From: Dyella sp. EPa41
GTDB taxonomy: Bacteria; Pseudomonadota; Gammaproteobacteria; Xanthomonadales; Rhodanobacteraceae
Length of the DNA stretch: 57,929 nucleotides
Direction: 5' to 3'
Assembly (NCBI RefSeq): GCF_016586165.1
Contig: NZ_BCPR01000026.1
Coordinates: forward strand, 1-57,929
The notes beneath the pieces were generated by a model. The model ran no database searches, was not told the origin of the DNA, and saw nothing but the letters and a program-made list of their open reading frames with translations. Shown here piece by piece: positions 9,586 through 17,950 of the stretch (position 1 is its first letter; each line of letters begins with the position of its first letter). Both the position numbers and the translations under genes were made by a program.

Positions 9586-9810
9586 TCATCGATCCACCTG
9601 CAACATCCACTCCAGCCCTCGCAGGACCGAAGCCTCGATGGCCGTCTCGACCAGCGAAGGCGGCCAGTCTTCGACATAGGTCGCCCCATCGATACTTTGC
9701 ACGCAACACCCATCCCTCATGGTCGCGATCCAGATCGCGTCACCATGAACGCCGCTCTCATACAAGATGCGGACTTGCGCTCCCCGGAAATGACAGGAGA
9801 ACGAGGGCAC
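9586..9810 (-). CDS. Possible small hypothetical protein between pilus clusters
   Basis: This is a 74-codon ORF starting at GTG 9810, with AAAGGTG upstream and an AT-rich TATAGG further upstream near 9840. Codon third positions are mostly G or C and the protein is mixed in composition, ending in a plausible amphipathic helix rich in Leu, Glu and Ala (about residues 52-72). It has no signal peptide or membrane segment and I do not recognise a family. The opposite-strand frame over the same bases is Arg-rich and less protein-like. It is an orphan between two pilus operons; it could equally be chance. Confidence 0.4.
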   Translation of the reverse strand: MPSFSCHFRGAQVRILYESGVHGDAIWIATMRDGCCVQSIDGATYVEDWPPSLVETAIEASVLRGLEWMLQVDR

Positions 9811-10090
9811 GTGACTTCACACCTTTCCCCTGGCTAGGCCTATAGTCTTCCCCGCCCGGAAAGCACGCAAGTCGACCATTTGGTCGATCGGGCCCTCGTG
9901 CAGACCCGTAGCGTGCCCCACCTGCAACGTCGCCACAGCCAGGCAAGTGGCTATTGCCGATCAGGCCAGGACATGTGCCATCGGAGCACTACCGCACGAG
10001 AGTGGATGACACCCCGGCATCACTCAAGCAGGAAAGCCCACCCATCGCCGATGCTTCGGCTCAGGCGAAATGTTCACTACTTCCACGAAC
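9811..10090. other. Non-coding stretch between pilus clusters
   Basis: This stretch between the possible small ORF and the cluster 2 terminator holds a perfect palindrome at 9872-9887 and otherwise no gene, RNA or repeat that I can recognise. Confidence 0.5.
9872..9887. promoter_or_regulatory. Perfect 7-2-7 palindrome, candidate operator
   Basis: TCGACCA, a TT spacer, and TGGTCGA form a perfect inverted repeat about 62 bp upstream of the possible small ORF. The size suits a dimeric helix-turn-helix repressor. No regulator gene is nearby, so this is only a candidate site. Confidence 0.3.
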
Positions 10091-10114
10091 AAGAAACCGC
10101 CCGAAGGCGGCTTC
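10091..10114 (-). terminator. Rho-independent terminator after pilus cluster 2
   Basis: On the minus strand AAGCCGCC, a TTCG tetraloop and GGCGGTTT form an 8-bp stem (one G-U pair), followed by a short T-rich run. It lies about 40 bp beyond the pilE stop, so it ends the cluster 2 transcript and insulates cluster 1. Confidence 0.8.
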
Positions 10115-10156
10115 TCACTCGATCGCTTGCCTGCGTTGCCTGCCCCATCTTCGGCG

Positions 10157-10690
10157 TTATTGCCCCCAGCACTTGGCCGCCGTTCCGGTGCCGCCGTCAA
10201 TACCGCGCACACCGGCCTGATCCAGCGTCAAGGTGGCGCATTCCGTATCGCGAGCCAGCTGCGTACCCGTAGGCGTTGCCGTAATGAGGTACGTCGTGGG
10301 TGTGGCACCGGTCGCGGCACTGAAACCCGCATACGAATAGTACTGCCCTGTCTCATTTGCCGCCTCGCACTCGAGGCCCGGGTCCCCGTTCGCGACCGGC
10401 GGGGTATCCGCCGTCTCGTTGTATTTCAGGTTCGTCGTATAGAACCGCTCCATGTAGTTCGCGATCTGCGACACACACGAAGCCGCTGCCGCACGTCGGG
10501 CACGCGTGATGTAGCTGCTGTAGGACGGAACCGCAATCGCCGCCAGGATGGCGATGATCGCCACGACGATCACCAGTTCAATCAGCGTAAAACCGCCAAC
10601 CGGCTTCGAGCGACGGATGCAAAACGGAAAGCTCGCGTTTCCCATGCCCATCGCATTCGTCCTGCTTCCATTCGAAAAGGGCTGTTTCAT
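10157..10690 (-). CDS. pilE: PilE-type minor pilin, cluster 2
   Basis: This 177-residue type IV prepilin has the cleavage site VGG|FTLIELV with Glu5, a long hydrophobic helix, and four Cys in the mature domain (SCVS, LECE, TECA, KCWG). From the ATG at 10690 the leader would be 33 residues, unusually long; ATG 10651 (20-residue leader, AGGA upstream) is a reasonable alternative. The gene follows pilY1 by 12 bp and is followed by a terminator, so it is the last gene of cluster 2. It resembles PilE more than the major pilin PilA, but major-pilin function cannot be excluded. Confidence 0.87.
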   Translation of the reverse strand: MKQPFSNGSRTNAMGMGNASFPFCIRRSKPVGGFTLIELVIVVAIIAILAAIAVPSYSSYITRARRAAAASCVSQIANYMERFYTTNLKYNETADTPPVANGDPGLECEAANETGQYYSYAGFSAATGATPTTYLITATPTGTQLARDTECATLTLDQAGVRGIDGGTGTAAKCWGQ

Positions 10691-10702
10691 GGCGTCACCC
10701 TG

Positions 10703-13700
10703 TTATTGATTGATCAGCTCGCGCCACGAGACGCGTTGTGTCTTCGAGGTCGCACCGGAGGTCTGGATGCTGCTGTTAGTGCCGTTGTCGAAGCTCACGA
10801 GCATGCTGCCGCCCACGAAAATCGGGTTATTGGGTAGCGAGCCGAAGCCCACGCCCGCCGCCGGCGCCCCATTGACGCGATCGCTGGCATTGGTGCTGCC
10901 ATCGCCGTTGACGTCAAAGAAGTCCATATTCGGATTGGTGCCGGTGAATGGATCGATGGCCATGATCCAGCCGGTACCCGACGGGTTGCAGAGATCCGTT
11001 GCCTTGGGAATACGCGTCGTACCCAGCAACAGGTTTCCCTGGAACTGGTTGGGCGTGACCATGCGCTCGCCCTGGGCGTTCGTACCGCCACCGGCCACCG
11101 GCTGTAGCAGGTCGATGTACCAGCCGGACTTGCCTGTCAGCGAGGTAGCGTCCGTGGTGGTGGTAATCGAACGTGCCGCCAGCGTGTTGCCGGAGGCGCT
11201 GGTTTCCGCCGTGATGGATCGCGACGCCAATGCCGTGCGGTCTTTTGACGAATCTATCGCGGGATGGTTGGTCGAGTCCGTGCTGCTGACGATCAGGCCA
11301 TACCAGGTCTGCGTGCTCGTATCCTTCAAGTCGCTCTGAGTCAGGTATTTGCCCGTGCCGAAGAACACCCACACATTGCCGGTCTGAGAATCCTTGCCGG
11401 CCAGGATACCCCCGGTGATAGGTTGAGCCTTGTTGCCGGAATCCTTCGCCGTGAAAAGCTTCGTGCCCGAGCTGGAAGGCGTGGCCGTGAGCACCGTATT
11501 GCCCGAGCTGTCTTTCGACGTCTTGTTGATCGTGAACGACCAGAGGTTTCCGTCGAGGTCGCCCGCGTAGGCCATCGTGCTCACGCCGTTGTTCACCGGG
11601 TCGATCCACACCGCCGGCGCAGCGAGGCCCGTGGTGTCCGTGGTTGCATGCACGCTGAGCGTTCCATCGGACAGGTTGAACTGCAGCAGCGCCGCGACGC
11701 CTGCAGTGCTGTTGTAGCCGTTGCCCATCAGCACCGACCAGGTGCCGTCCGAGGTCTGTGCGATGACGGGCTTGCCGGTCATCTGCCCGATGTACTTGCC
11801 GTTGCCGTCCGAATTGCTGTCGCCGCTTGACCGCTCCCACAGGAACTTGATGTTCGCCGGATCTGTCACGTCAAAGGCATACACGGCCTTGGCCAGACCA
11901 CGTCCTGTCGTACCGACGAGAACTGTTTTCCAAGCCGTTCCGATGTAGACGTCCGCGACCGTCAGTTCGCCGTCGTTGAAGTACTCGTGGGACACCGTGC
12001 CGCCGTAGTCCGGGCTAGCCAGATCGGTGATGCCGACGCTGGAGGAAAGAACCGCCCCAGGCAGGTAAGCAAAGGCCTCACTGCCCCCCGCGTTGGTTAT
12101 CGTACCGTCCGCCTTCTTTACATCGCTGGCATAGAAGGCATGCAACATACCGTCGTTGGCCGCCACGTAAATCAGGCCCGTGCGGCTGGCGTTGTCGCTT
12201 GCGTACTTTGCAAAGGCAGTTGAGCCGGTGAACGTCTGGTTGATGAACTGGTTTGCCGTCGGCGCACCGACGTAAACAGGCTGCGAGCTGATAATGTCCC
12301 CGATGGGCGTATCGCGAGTGCGGAAGCTGCCGCCATGCTTCTGATCCTTCGAAGAATCGCCTCGAAGATAGTTCACCATATCCGCCTGGGCGGTCGCCGA
12401 GCTCGCCAATGCGCTGAGCTGACTGCTCGACAGGGCGGGCGGACTGCCCGACGAATCATTCTTGAAGGCGATATAAGACGAGCCCGTATAGGTGTAGATA
12501 TTTCGGCTGGCTGCTGCGGGCAGCGCGTTCGAAGCAGTCCAGGTCGCCGTTGCGGAAATCGCCCCCGTCGTCGAATTGATGGCCAGTGCCTTCAGGTCAC
12601 CCTTCCACTTGGCGGTCCAGTAGTTGGCCTGGTAGGCCACCGTTCCCGTCTGCAGCTGAGTGGAGTTGGCTGCGAGGCTGGCGCCCGTACCTACGCGTTC
12701 GGACGCCCGCTTGAGCGCATCTTTCAGGCCGCTGGCAAAGGCCTGCGGGCTGCTGGCCGAATAGAAACCACCATGACCATTCACCGCCGCGTGCGCCAAG
12801 TCGGCGATATTGTTGATTGATCCCTGGTTGGCATTGGTGGGCAGCGGCCATACGAATCCGCTGATAGCCTTGGTGCTATCGCCATTCGCCCATGCGAAGA
12901 CCTGGTCCATGGGTATGGCCGTCTTCTGGTCGGAATACAGTGGCGTGAAGCCAAGACCCATGGTGAACGTGGTCATGTGCTGCCAGAAGGCAGGATCTTC
13001 ATTGTTGACCGGCACTTCGTTATCGGTCGATGGGCGCAGGTCGGTTTCCCAATACTTCATCGCCACGTCGGCGAGCGTGTTGCTGTAAGTGACAGCCGGC
13101 GAAGTGACCACCGAACCGGTATACGAAAACTTGCACGTGCCGCGCTTCGAACTGTAGTAAGACGTCTGATAACCCGAAGTGGAGCCCGTTGCCGCCTTGT
13201 ACTGGTTCTGGCAGTCGGTATTGCTGCTGGCCGACTGGGAGTAATTGACCGTGCCTGGCCCATAGACATTCGTCAGCTGGCCGCTGTCCGCGTAAGGCAA
13301 GGCCGGACTGTACGTATAGGCCTGCGAGTTCGGGCCCGTGATCTTGGTGCCCGCGACACCATCGGTATCGCCGATACCGGTGACAAGGCTGTCGTCTTCG
13401 TTCCAGAAGCCGTCCGTCGTGAGAATGGTGTAGGACGCACGGCAAGCGAGCTCACCCGAGCTGCTGTCCGTGGTATCCGTCTGCCAGGGCTGCCCCGATT
13501 GGTAATACTGGCCTACCGAGTCCAAGGCCATGCGCAAAGGCGTCGAGTTGTTCGGGGTGATGTCATTCACCCACGTCCAGAAATTACTCTTCTGCGTACT
13601 CGATGCACCGCTGCCGAATGGCTGCACCGTTGCCATCGTGTTGTTGTACGCCGAGGTGTAGTTGCCGGTGGCCTTGATGTCCGTGACGTTGCGATTATTG

Positions 13701-14602
13701 ATCGACCCGAAACCAACGCGATAGGTGGGATCGATGGTGGCGAACGCCGTCATCAGACCGCTCTTCGCCATCAGGATGCGCGTACGGTAGTACGAGAACC
13801 AATTGGCCACGTTCTGCTGGGTCGTGGTGTTGTCATCGCACAGCGCTTTGGTCGTCGAAGACGTGATCGTTGCACACGTCCCGGTGGTACCCACATAGTG
13901 CTGCGTGTAGGTACCGTTCTTCACCGGTGTACCGGTGGCATAAGTGAAGAAATTCCTCTTCGTGGAGACGCACTGACCACTTGAATTGAGACTGTCGGTA
14001 GAATAGTTGGGGCAGTTCTGAGTCGGCGCGTAGTACGTAGTGCCTGACCAGCCACTGTGCGCGCACTGCCCAGCATGTGTACCGGTCGATACCAGGGAGT
14101 CGCCGTTTGAACACGTGAGAGTGGGCGCATAGGTGTACGACGCCACGGACAACGTGACGAAGTAATTGACCTGCCCCTTATAGCGCGTGATGTCAGTCGC
14201 GGTCTGGTCCAGGAAGCCATCCGCATAGGCGTTGGTCAGTCCTGGCGAGTTTGCGTAACTGCTGCTGCCGTCGGCTTTAGGCGGCGGCGTGTAGGAAACC
14301 GCAGAGTTGTAATAGGTACCGTTATTCGCCGAGTTTCGAACGCCATCATCCGTTTGGTCGACCAAATAGCCCCAGTCCGGCATGTAGTCCCAGGCCATCG
14401 AGCCCGAGTCATCGAGCATCAACATGATGTTCGGCGGCAATGAAGCCTGCACGATCAGCGGACCCTTATCGATGGTCACGCTCGTTCCTGCCGCCTGCGC
14501 GGGCTGGCTGGCTATGCCGAGGCCAAGGACAAGCAGACTGGTGTAGACGAGCCTGCCAGCGAAGGTGGCGGCCGTGCTGCGCAGTCGGGATGTAATGTTC
14601 AT
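10703..14602 (-). CDS. pilY1: PilY1-type pilus tip adhesin/assembly protein, cluster 2
   Basis: This 1299-residue PilY1 family protein has a signal peptide ending near residue 38 (AQA|AG), a VWA-like region with intact MIDAS DDSGSM at about 64-69, and a conserved LRGDSSKD (RGD near 747). The C-terminal propeller carries AYAGDLDGNLWSF, and near residue 1240 there is DVNGDGSTNASD, which looks like a dockerin- or EF-hand-type calcium loop. Residues about 160-260 form a Cys-containing insert with a duplicated motif that is absent from the cluster 1 paralogue. The end, VSWRELINQ, matches the other PilY1. The family promotes pilus extension and surface attachment; the ligand is unknown. Confidence 0.93.
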   Translation of the reverse strand: MNITSRLRSTAATFAGRLVYTSLLVLGLGIASQPAQAAGTSVTIDKGPLIVQASLPPNIMLMLDDSGSMAWDYMPDWGYLVDQTDDGVRNSANNGTYYNSAVSYTPPPKADGSSSYANSPGLTNAYADGFLDQTATDITRYKGQVNYFVTLSVASYTYAPTLTCSNGDSLVSTGTHAGQCAHSGWSGTTYYAPTQNCPNYSTDSLNSSGQCVSTKRNFFTYATGTPVKNGTYTQHYVGTTGTCATITSSTTKALCDDNTTTQQNVANWFSYYRTRILMAKSGLMTAFATIDPTYRVGFGSINNRNVTDIKATGNYTSAYNNTMATVQPFGSGASSTQKSNFWTWVNDITPNNSTPLRMALDSVGQYYQSGQPWQTDTTDSSSGELACRASYTILTTDGFWNEDDSLVTGIGDTDGVAGTKITGPNSQAYTYSPALPYADSGQLTNVYGPGTVNYSQSASSNTDCQNQYKAATGSTSGYQTSYYSSKRGTCKFSYTGSVVTSPAVTYSNTLADVAMKYWETDLRPSTDNEVPVNNEDPAFWQHMTTFTMGLGFTPLYSDQKTAIPMDQVFAWANGDSTKAISGFVWPLPTNANQGSINNIADLAHAAVNGHGGFYSASSPQAFASGLKDALKRASERVGTGASLAANSTQLQTGTVAYQANYWTAKWKGDLKALAINSTTGAISATATWTASNALPAAASRNIYTYTGSSYIAFKNDSSGSPPALSSSQLSALASSATAQADMVNYLRGDSSKDQKHGGSFRTRDTPIGDIISSQPVYVGAPTANQFINQTFTGSTAFAKYASDNASRTGLIYVAANDGMLHAFYASDVKKADGTITNAGGSEAFAYLPGAVLSSSVGITDLASPDYGGTVSHEYFNDGELTVADVYIGTAWKTVLVGTTGRGLAKAVYAFDVTDPANIKFLWERSSGDSNSDGNGKYIGQMTGKPVIAQTSDGTWSVLMGNGYNSTAGVAALLQFNLSDGTLSVHATTDTTGLAAPAVWIDPVNNGVSTMAYAGDLDGNLWSFTINKTSKDSSGNTVLTATPSSSGTKLFTAKDSGNKAQPITGGILAGKDSQTGNVWVFFGTGKYLTQSDLKDTSTQTWYGLIVSSTDSTNHPAIDSSKDRTALASRSITAETSASGNTLAARSITTTTDATSLTGKSGWYIDLLQPVAGGGTNAQGERMVTPNQFQGNLLLGTTRIPKATDLCNPSGTGWIMAIDPFTGTNPNMDFFDVNGDGSTNASDRVNGAPAAGVGFGSLPNNPIFVGGSMLVSFDNGTNSSIQTSGATSKTQRVSWRELINQ

Positions 14603-14670
14603 GACGGCTGTGCTCTTTTATGGGTACGTCGTGGATGGCGCTCATGCGCCCGGTCAACACACGGTTCTTT

Positions 14671-15339
14671 TCAGCCTTGCTTGATCATGGCCTGCAGCAC
14701 CACCACGGCGCGATTGCCCACGGCTTCAGGGTTGCCGCTGCGCGCCGTAACGCGGTAGTAGATGACGTTGGTGGACGTGCCCTGGGCGCCGTAGTTGTGC
14801 GCATTCGCGCTCTGGTTGTAACCCGTGCTGGAACTCGGGTCGTACCAGTTGCCCATGTTTTCGATCACGTACTGTGGTTGGCTGGCTGCCGCGCCACTGG
14901 CCGTGTACTGGCCTGCGGCATTGCCCTTCGCCACGGTGACGATCTTCGTCGAGTCGAAGTTGGGGTCATTGAACGGATTCGCCTGGCAGTAAACGCCACC
15001 CGCCTGGCAGTTGCGCGCGATGTCTTCCGGATTGGTCTGAATTCGCGCCGTCGCGACGCGGATGGCGGCTTCGGCCGCCTGAAAGGCGACCTGCCGGTCA
15101 TAGAGGTTGGCAGCCATCTTCTGCTGCATGATGGTGCCCCGGATCGCGGCAAAGCCCACAAGCACCACGACGACGAGAAGCAACAATGCCACCACGAGTG
15201 CGATGCCTTGCTGCTTCCCTTGCATGCCCGGCTGCTTCCGTCTCCGGACGGCCAACGGGTGGGATGTCGACGCCACCGGCCGCGCCAACGAATCCTGAGG
15301 CTTGCGCTGGCCAAAATGGAAAAAGGATGCCTGGCTCAT
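14671..15339 (-). CDS. pilX: PilX-type minor pilin, cluster 2
   Basis: This 222-residue PilX-family pilin has a mature helix beginning QQG|IALVVALLLL and lacking Glu5, as usual for PilX. The ATG at 15339 sits 1 bp after the pilW stop with GGTGAG close upstream, giving an unusually long 44-residue leader; ATG 15225 (six-residue leader, GGAAG upstream) would give a more normal prepilin. The downstream pilY1 begins 68 bp later. It probably forms the priming complex with PilV and PilW of the same cluster. Confidence 0.86.
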   Translation of the reverse strand: MSQASFFHFGQRKPQDSLARPVASTSHPLAVRRRKQPGMQGKQQGIALVVALLLLVVVVLVGFAAIRGTIMQQKMAANLYDRQVAFQAAEAAIRVATARIQTNPEDIARNCQAGGVYCQANPFNDPNFDSTKIVTVAKGNAAGQYTASGAAASQPQYVIENMGNWYDPSSSTGYNQSANAHNYGAQGTSTNVIYYRVTARSGNPEAVGNRAVVVLQAMIKQG

Positions 15340-15340
15340 G

Positions 15341-16357
15341 TCAGCTCACCCGGTTGCGCAAGGTGGTGGTGGAGGTGAACGACCGCGATACCGGCTTGGC
15401 ATTGACGCCGGCGCGCTTGTCGACACTCTCGGTCGTCAGCGTGATCCGCACCGCATCCACGACCGCCCAATTGGTGATGTTGTTTGCCGTCTTGAAATCC
15501 GTATCGCCGGACTGGTGATACAGGATCTGCATATCGGTGACATCACGCACCATTTCCGCGGGATTCTGTGTGGCACCGAGGCTTACGGTCTGCCGAAACA
15601 GCGACTTGCCATTCGCGCCATTGTTCCCGATATACCAATTGGAAACCGAGAGCTTGGAAATGAGCGCGTTGGGCGCAAACACATAGCTGCTGGAGCTGCT
15701 GCAAACGCTGGGATAGCTGAGGTCTGTCGTGCAGTTGCCGGGCGTACCGCTCGCCGCGTGGCTGAGGACGCTGCCCGCCACCGCCGTGATCTGCACGACG
15801 GCCGCGTGATCCGGATCGCAGACCACGACGACATCGTTGGTCTGGATATCGGTCGAACTTTCGTTGAGCGTGAAGTTCGCCGCCGGCTCCGCATCGACTT
15901 TCAGGCTGTTGCCGGTGCCTTCCGCGCCCAGCAGGATGATGGAGTCCGTACCGGCGACGCGATTGGCACCGGCGGCAGGGTCCGTCTGCGTGCTGTCATA
16001 ACCCACCAGCGGATTGTTTACCGTAGCCCACCAGGCCGGTGTTGCCGACTTGCTGGGGCCATTGTTGAGCACATTGGAGAGGCGCCCGCTGTTGCCGCAG
16101 CCGTTCAGTCCCGCCGCCCGGATGTCGCGGGCGAGCATTTCGAAGGCGAGGCGCGAACTGTCCTGCACGTTGGACAGTGCCTCGTTGCTGCGATACACCT
16201 GCTGGTTGGATAGAAATACGCTGATGACGCCTGCGATAACCACCAGGCCAAGCAGGAGGGCGATCATCAACTCAACCAGCGTAAAGCCGGCTTCGCGCGT
16301 CTTTGCGCGCTGACGCAGGGTGAAGCCCCTGGACTCGAGCTTGCTTCGCACGTTCAT
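15341..16357 (-). CDS. pilW: PilW-type minor pilin, cluster 2
   Basis: This 338-residue PilW-family prepilin carries REAG|FTLVELM with Glu5 and a long hydrophobic segment after a roughly 25-residue leader. The ATG at 16357 overlaps the pilV stop by ATGA, so translation is coupled. It is about 100 residues shorter than the cluster 1 PilW. Confidence 0.88.
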   Translation of the reverse strand: MNVRSKLESRGFTLRQRAKTREAGFTLVELMIALLLGLVVIAGVISVFLSNQQVYRSNEALSNVQDSSRLAFEMLARDIRAAGLNGCGNSGRLSNVLNNGPSKSATPAWWATVNNPLVGYDSTQTDPAAGANRVAGTDSIILLGAEGTGNSLKVDAEPAANFTLNESSTDIQTNDVVVVCDPDHAAVVQITAVAGSVLSHAASGTPGNCTTDLSYPSVCSSSSSYVFAPNALISKLSVSNWYIGNNGANGKSLFRQTVSLGATQNPAEMVRDVTDMQILYHQSGDTDFKTANNITNWAVVDAVRITLTTESVDKRAGVNAKPVSRSFTSTTTLRNRVS

Positions 16358-16857
16358 AGAATGGCCTGCGTGACAACTTTCTCGGTGCTCGAGCCGCCCG
16401 CGCCTGCGCGACTGTCGTCGAAACTGATGGTGATGGTGCAATTGCCAAGAGCATCACAGGCAATCGTGCCTTGGGTGCTTTCAACCGCACCGAAGGTATT
16501 GCCCAGCTGCGTGCACCACGCATTGAGCTGATAGTTGGCGAGGCTGCCGGTTCCGTCGGGACAGGCATTGGCCTTCACGGTCGTGTTGTAGGTCGTTCCC
16601 GTTGCGGCATTCACGTCCGTGCGCATCGCATCCAGGATGGAATAACTCGCGATGGTGGCCATGCTGCGAGCCATCGCACTGTTGTTGGTCGAGAGCGACG
16701 TCGCCTGCAGTGCAGCGATCCCGAGGAAAGCAATCGACAGGACCAGCACGGCAATCAGCACCTCGATAAGTCCCACGCCGGCTTGGTAACGACCCGCTCG
16801 TTCGGGGCATGCAGACCCGCCCTTGATCCGGACATCCGCTGGACTTCCCATGTTCAT
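16354..16857 (-). CDS. pilV: PilV-type minor pilin, cluster 2
   Basis: This 167-residue PilV-family prepilin has YQAG|VGLIEVLIAV with Glu5. The start ATG at 16857 overlaps the upstream fimT stop (TAATG); ATG 16851 is an alternative. The mature domain is rich in Thr, Ser and Asn and contains four Cys. It is coupled by overlap to both neighbours, which indicates one transcript. Confidence 0.88.
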   Translation of the reverse strand: MNMGSPADVRIKGGSACPERAGRYQAGVGLIEVLIAVLVLSIAFLGIAALQATSLSTNNSAMARSMATIASYSILDAMRTDVNAATGTTYNTTVKANACPDGTGSLANYQLNAWCTQLGNTFGAVESTQGTIACDALGNCTITISFDDSRAGAGGSSTEKVVTQAIL

Positions 16858-17426
16858 TAGGTGCACGACCCTGAAGAAGGTGAGGTAGTCAGAATTCCAC
16901 CAGCAGCCATGGTGATGGTCCGCTGGTTGTTGGTACTAAGCGCTGTCGTGCAGATCACGGCTACGACCCCGTTGTAAGGCGTCGTGTCGCCCACCTTGAT
17001 CGCCAGACCTTGGCCGTTGAAGCGCAGCGCGGTCATGTCTCCCTTGAGGACCACGGCCCCCGTGAGCTCCGGCGTGGGCGACCGCACCTGATCGGCGATA
17101 TTGGATTTGGTCATGAGATAAACAGCGCCCGTCTGCGTGCCGCAGGCAGAACCGAGGACGTCGCTGTTGTTGTTGGCCGCGGAGTTGCTGCACAACTGCG
17201 CGCTGCCGCCGCGTTTGATGGCTTCCATCTTTGCGGTGCTGATGGATGCGATCACGTCGTTGACTGCTGTCGTGAGCTTGTTGCTATACGTCATGGAGCG
17301 AAAACTCGGCACGGCAATCGTCACCAACACCACGGCCACGGCGAGCGTGATCATCAATTCGACGAGGGTGAAGCCGCGTTGCCGGGGTTTCATCGAGCAG
17401 CACGCGTTGCGTACCGAGCCCGGCAT
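16857..17426 (-). CDS. fimT: FimT/FimU-type minor pilin, cluster 2 (first gene)
   Basis: This GspH/FimT-like prepilin has RQRG|FTLVELM with Glu5 and a hydrophobic helix. With the ATG at 17426 (GGGGA 8 nt upstream) it is 189 residues. ATG 17393 would give a canonical seven-residue leader but has no ribosome binding site, while ATG 17597 has the best AGGGGA but would imply a leader of about 75 residues. It is the first gene of cluster 2, in the position FimU holds in Pseudomonas aeruginosa, and overlaps pilV by one base. Confidence 0.85.
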   Translation of the reverse strand: MPGSVRNACCSMKPRQRGFTLVELMITLAVAVVLVTIAVPSFRSMTYSNKLTTAVNDVIASISTAKMEAIKRGGSAQLCSNSAANNNSDVLGSACGTQTGAVYLMTKSNIADQVRSPTPELTGAVVLKGDMTALRFNGQGLAIKVGDTTPYNGVVAVICTTALSTNNQRTITMAAGGILTTSPSSGSCT

Positions 17427-17788
17427 GGCGCTTTTCCCCGAAGTGGACTGGCCGGCGGTCCGCTTGCGAGCCATGAAAGGCACTTGGCGACGACCGGACA
17501 GATGTGCCGAGCCAGCGCACCCATGCTGTGCAGTTCGCGCGCCGGCACCGGCCACGCTCGCCCGCCATACGCTTCCCGGAAGCGGCATAACGCCCATAAG
17601 AATCCCCTGCCCCTGTAGGTACAGCCGTACCTTGCAGTGGGACTGTAGCCTTACTCCTGCATCCGCCTAGGCGTTCGCCGACGGGCGATGGGATTATTCC
17701 GACAAGCGGTATAGGCGAACGAGGCCAAGGTGATCCTGGTCACAGGGCACGGCCGCACGCTCGCGGCCGGCCAGCCGATGGTTTCGGG
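17427..17788. other. Upstream region of pilus cluster 2
   Basis: This stretch separates fimT from the tRNA-Thr terminator. It holds a CRP/Clp-like site (17729-17744), a 6-4-6 palindrome AGGTAC/GTACCT at 17617-17632, and -10-like minus-strand sequences such as TATACC (17713-17708), TACAGT (17647-17642) and AATAAT (17698-17693), among which I cannot choose. No further gene is supported. Confidence 0.5.
17729..17744. promoter_or_regulatory. CRP/Clp/Vfr-like site upstream of pilus cluster 2
   Basis: On the minus strand it reads TGTGA, six bases, TCACC, one mismatch from the CRP-family consensus TGTGA-N6-TCACA. Vfr in Pseudomonas and Clp in Xanthomonas control type IV pilus and surface functions, so a role at fimT is plausible. 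Its distance to the true start point is unknown. Confidence 0.45.
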
Positions 17789-17827
17789 CAAGAAAAAAGC
17801 CCGCTCGATGAGCAGGCTTTTTTCTTG
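17789..17827. terminator. Bidirectional terminator between tRNA-Thr and pilus cluster 2
   Basis: Perfect outer arms CAAGAAAAAAGCC and GGCTTTTTTCTTG enclose an inner GCTC/GAGC stem with a GAT loop. The A and T runs make it active in both directions; it ends the tRNA-Thr transcript on the minus strand. Confidence 0.9.
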
Positions 17828-17829
17828 TC

Positions 17830-17905
17830 TGGTGCCGGAAACAGGAGTCGAACCTGCGACCTACGCATTACGAATGCGCCGCTCTACCAACTGAGCTATT
17901 CCGGC
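17830..17905 (-). tRNA. tRNA-Thr (anticodon CGT)
   Basis: A 76-nt cloverleaf includes an encoded CCA. The acceptor arms GCCGGAA and TTCCGGC pair, the D arm is GCTC/GAGC, the anticodon stem GCGCA/TGCGT encloses TTCGTAA giving anticodon CGT (reads ACG), and the T arm contains GTTCGA. It lies between ispH and pilus cluster 2. Confidence 0.96.
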
Positions 17906-17917
17906 GAGGAACCGCCA

Positions 17918-17946
17918 ATTCTACGGAGGCCGGGAGGGGTGCGCAA
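17918..17946 (-). promoter_or_regulatory. Sigma-70 promoter of tRNA-Thr
   Basis: TTGCGC (-35) and TAGAAT (-10) with a 17-bp spacer lie just upstream of tRNA-Thr and 5 bp after the ispH stop. Confidence 0.7.
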
Positions 17947-17950
17947 GCCG

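Noticed and set aside
9421-9837. A 138-codon plus-strand ORF between the pilus clusters
   Set aside because: Arg/Pro-rich composition and no ribosome binding site; the minus-strand 74-codon frame is the better candidate, itself weak.
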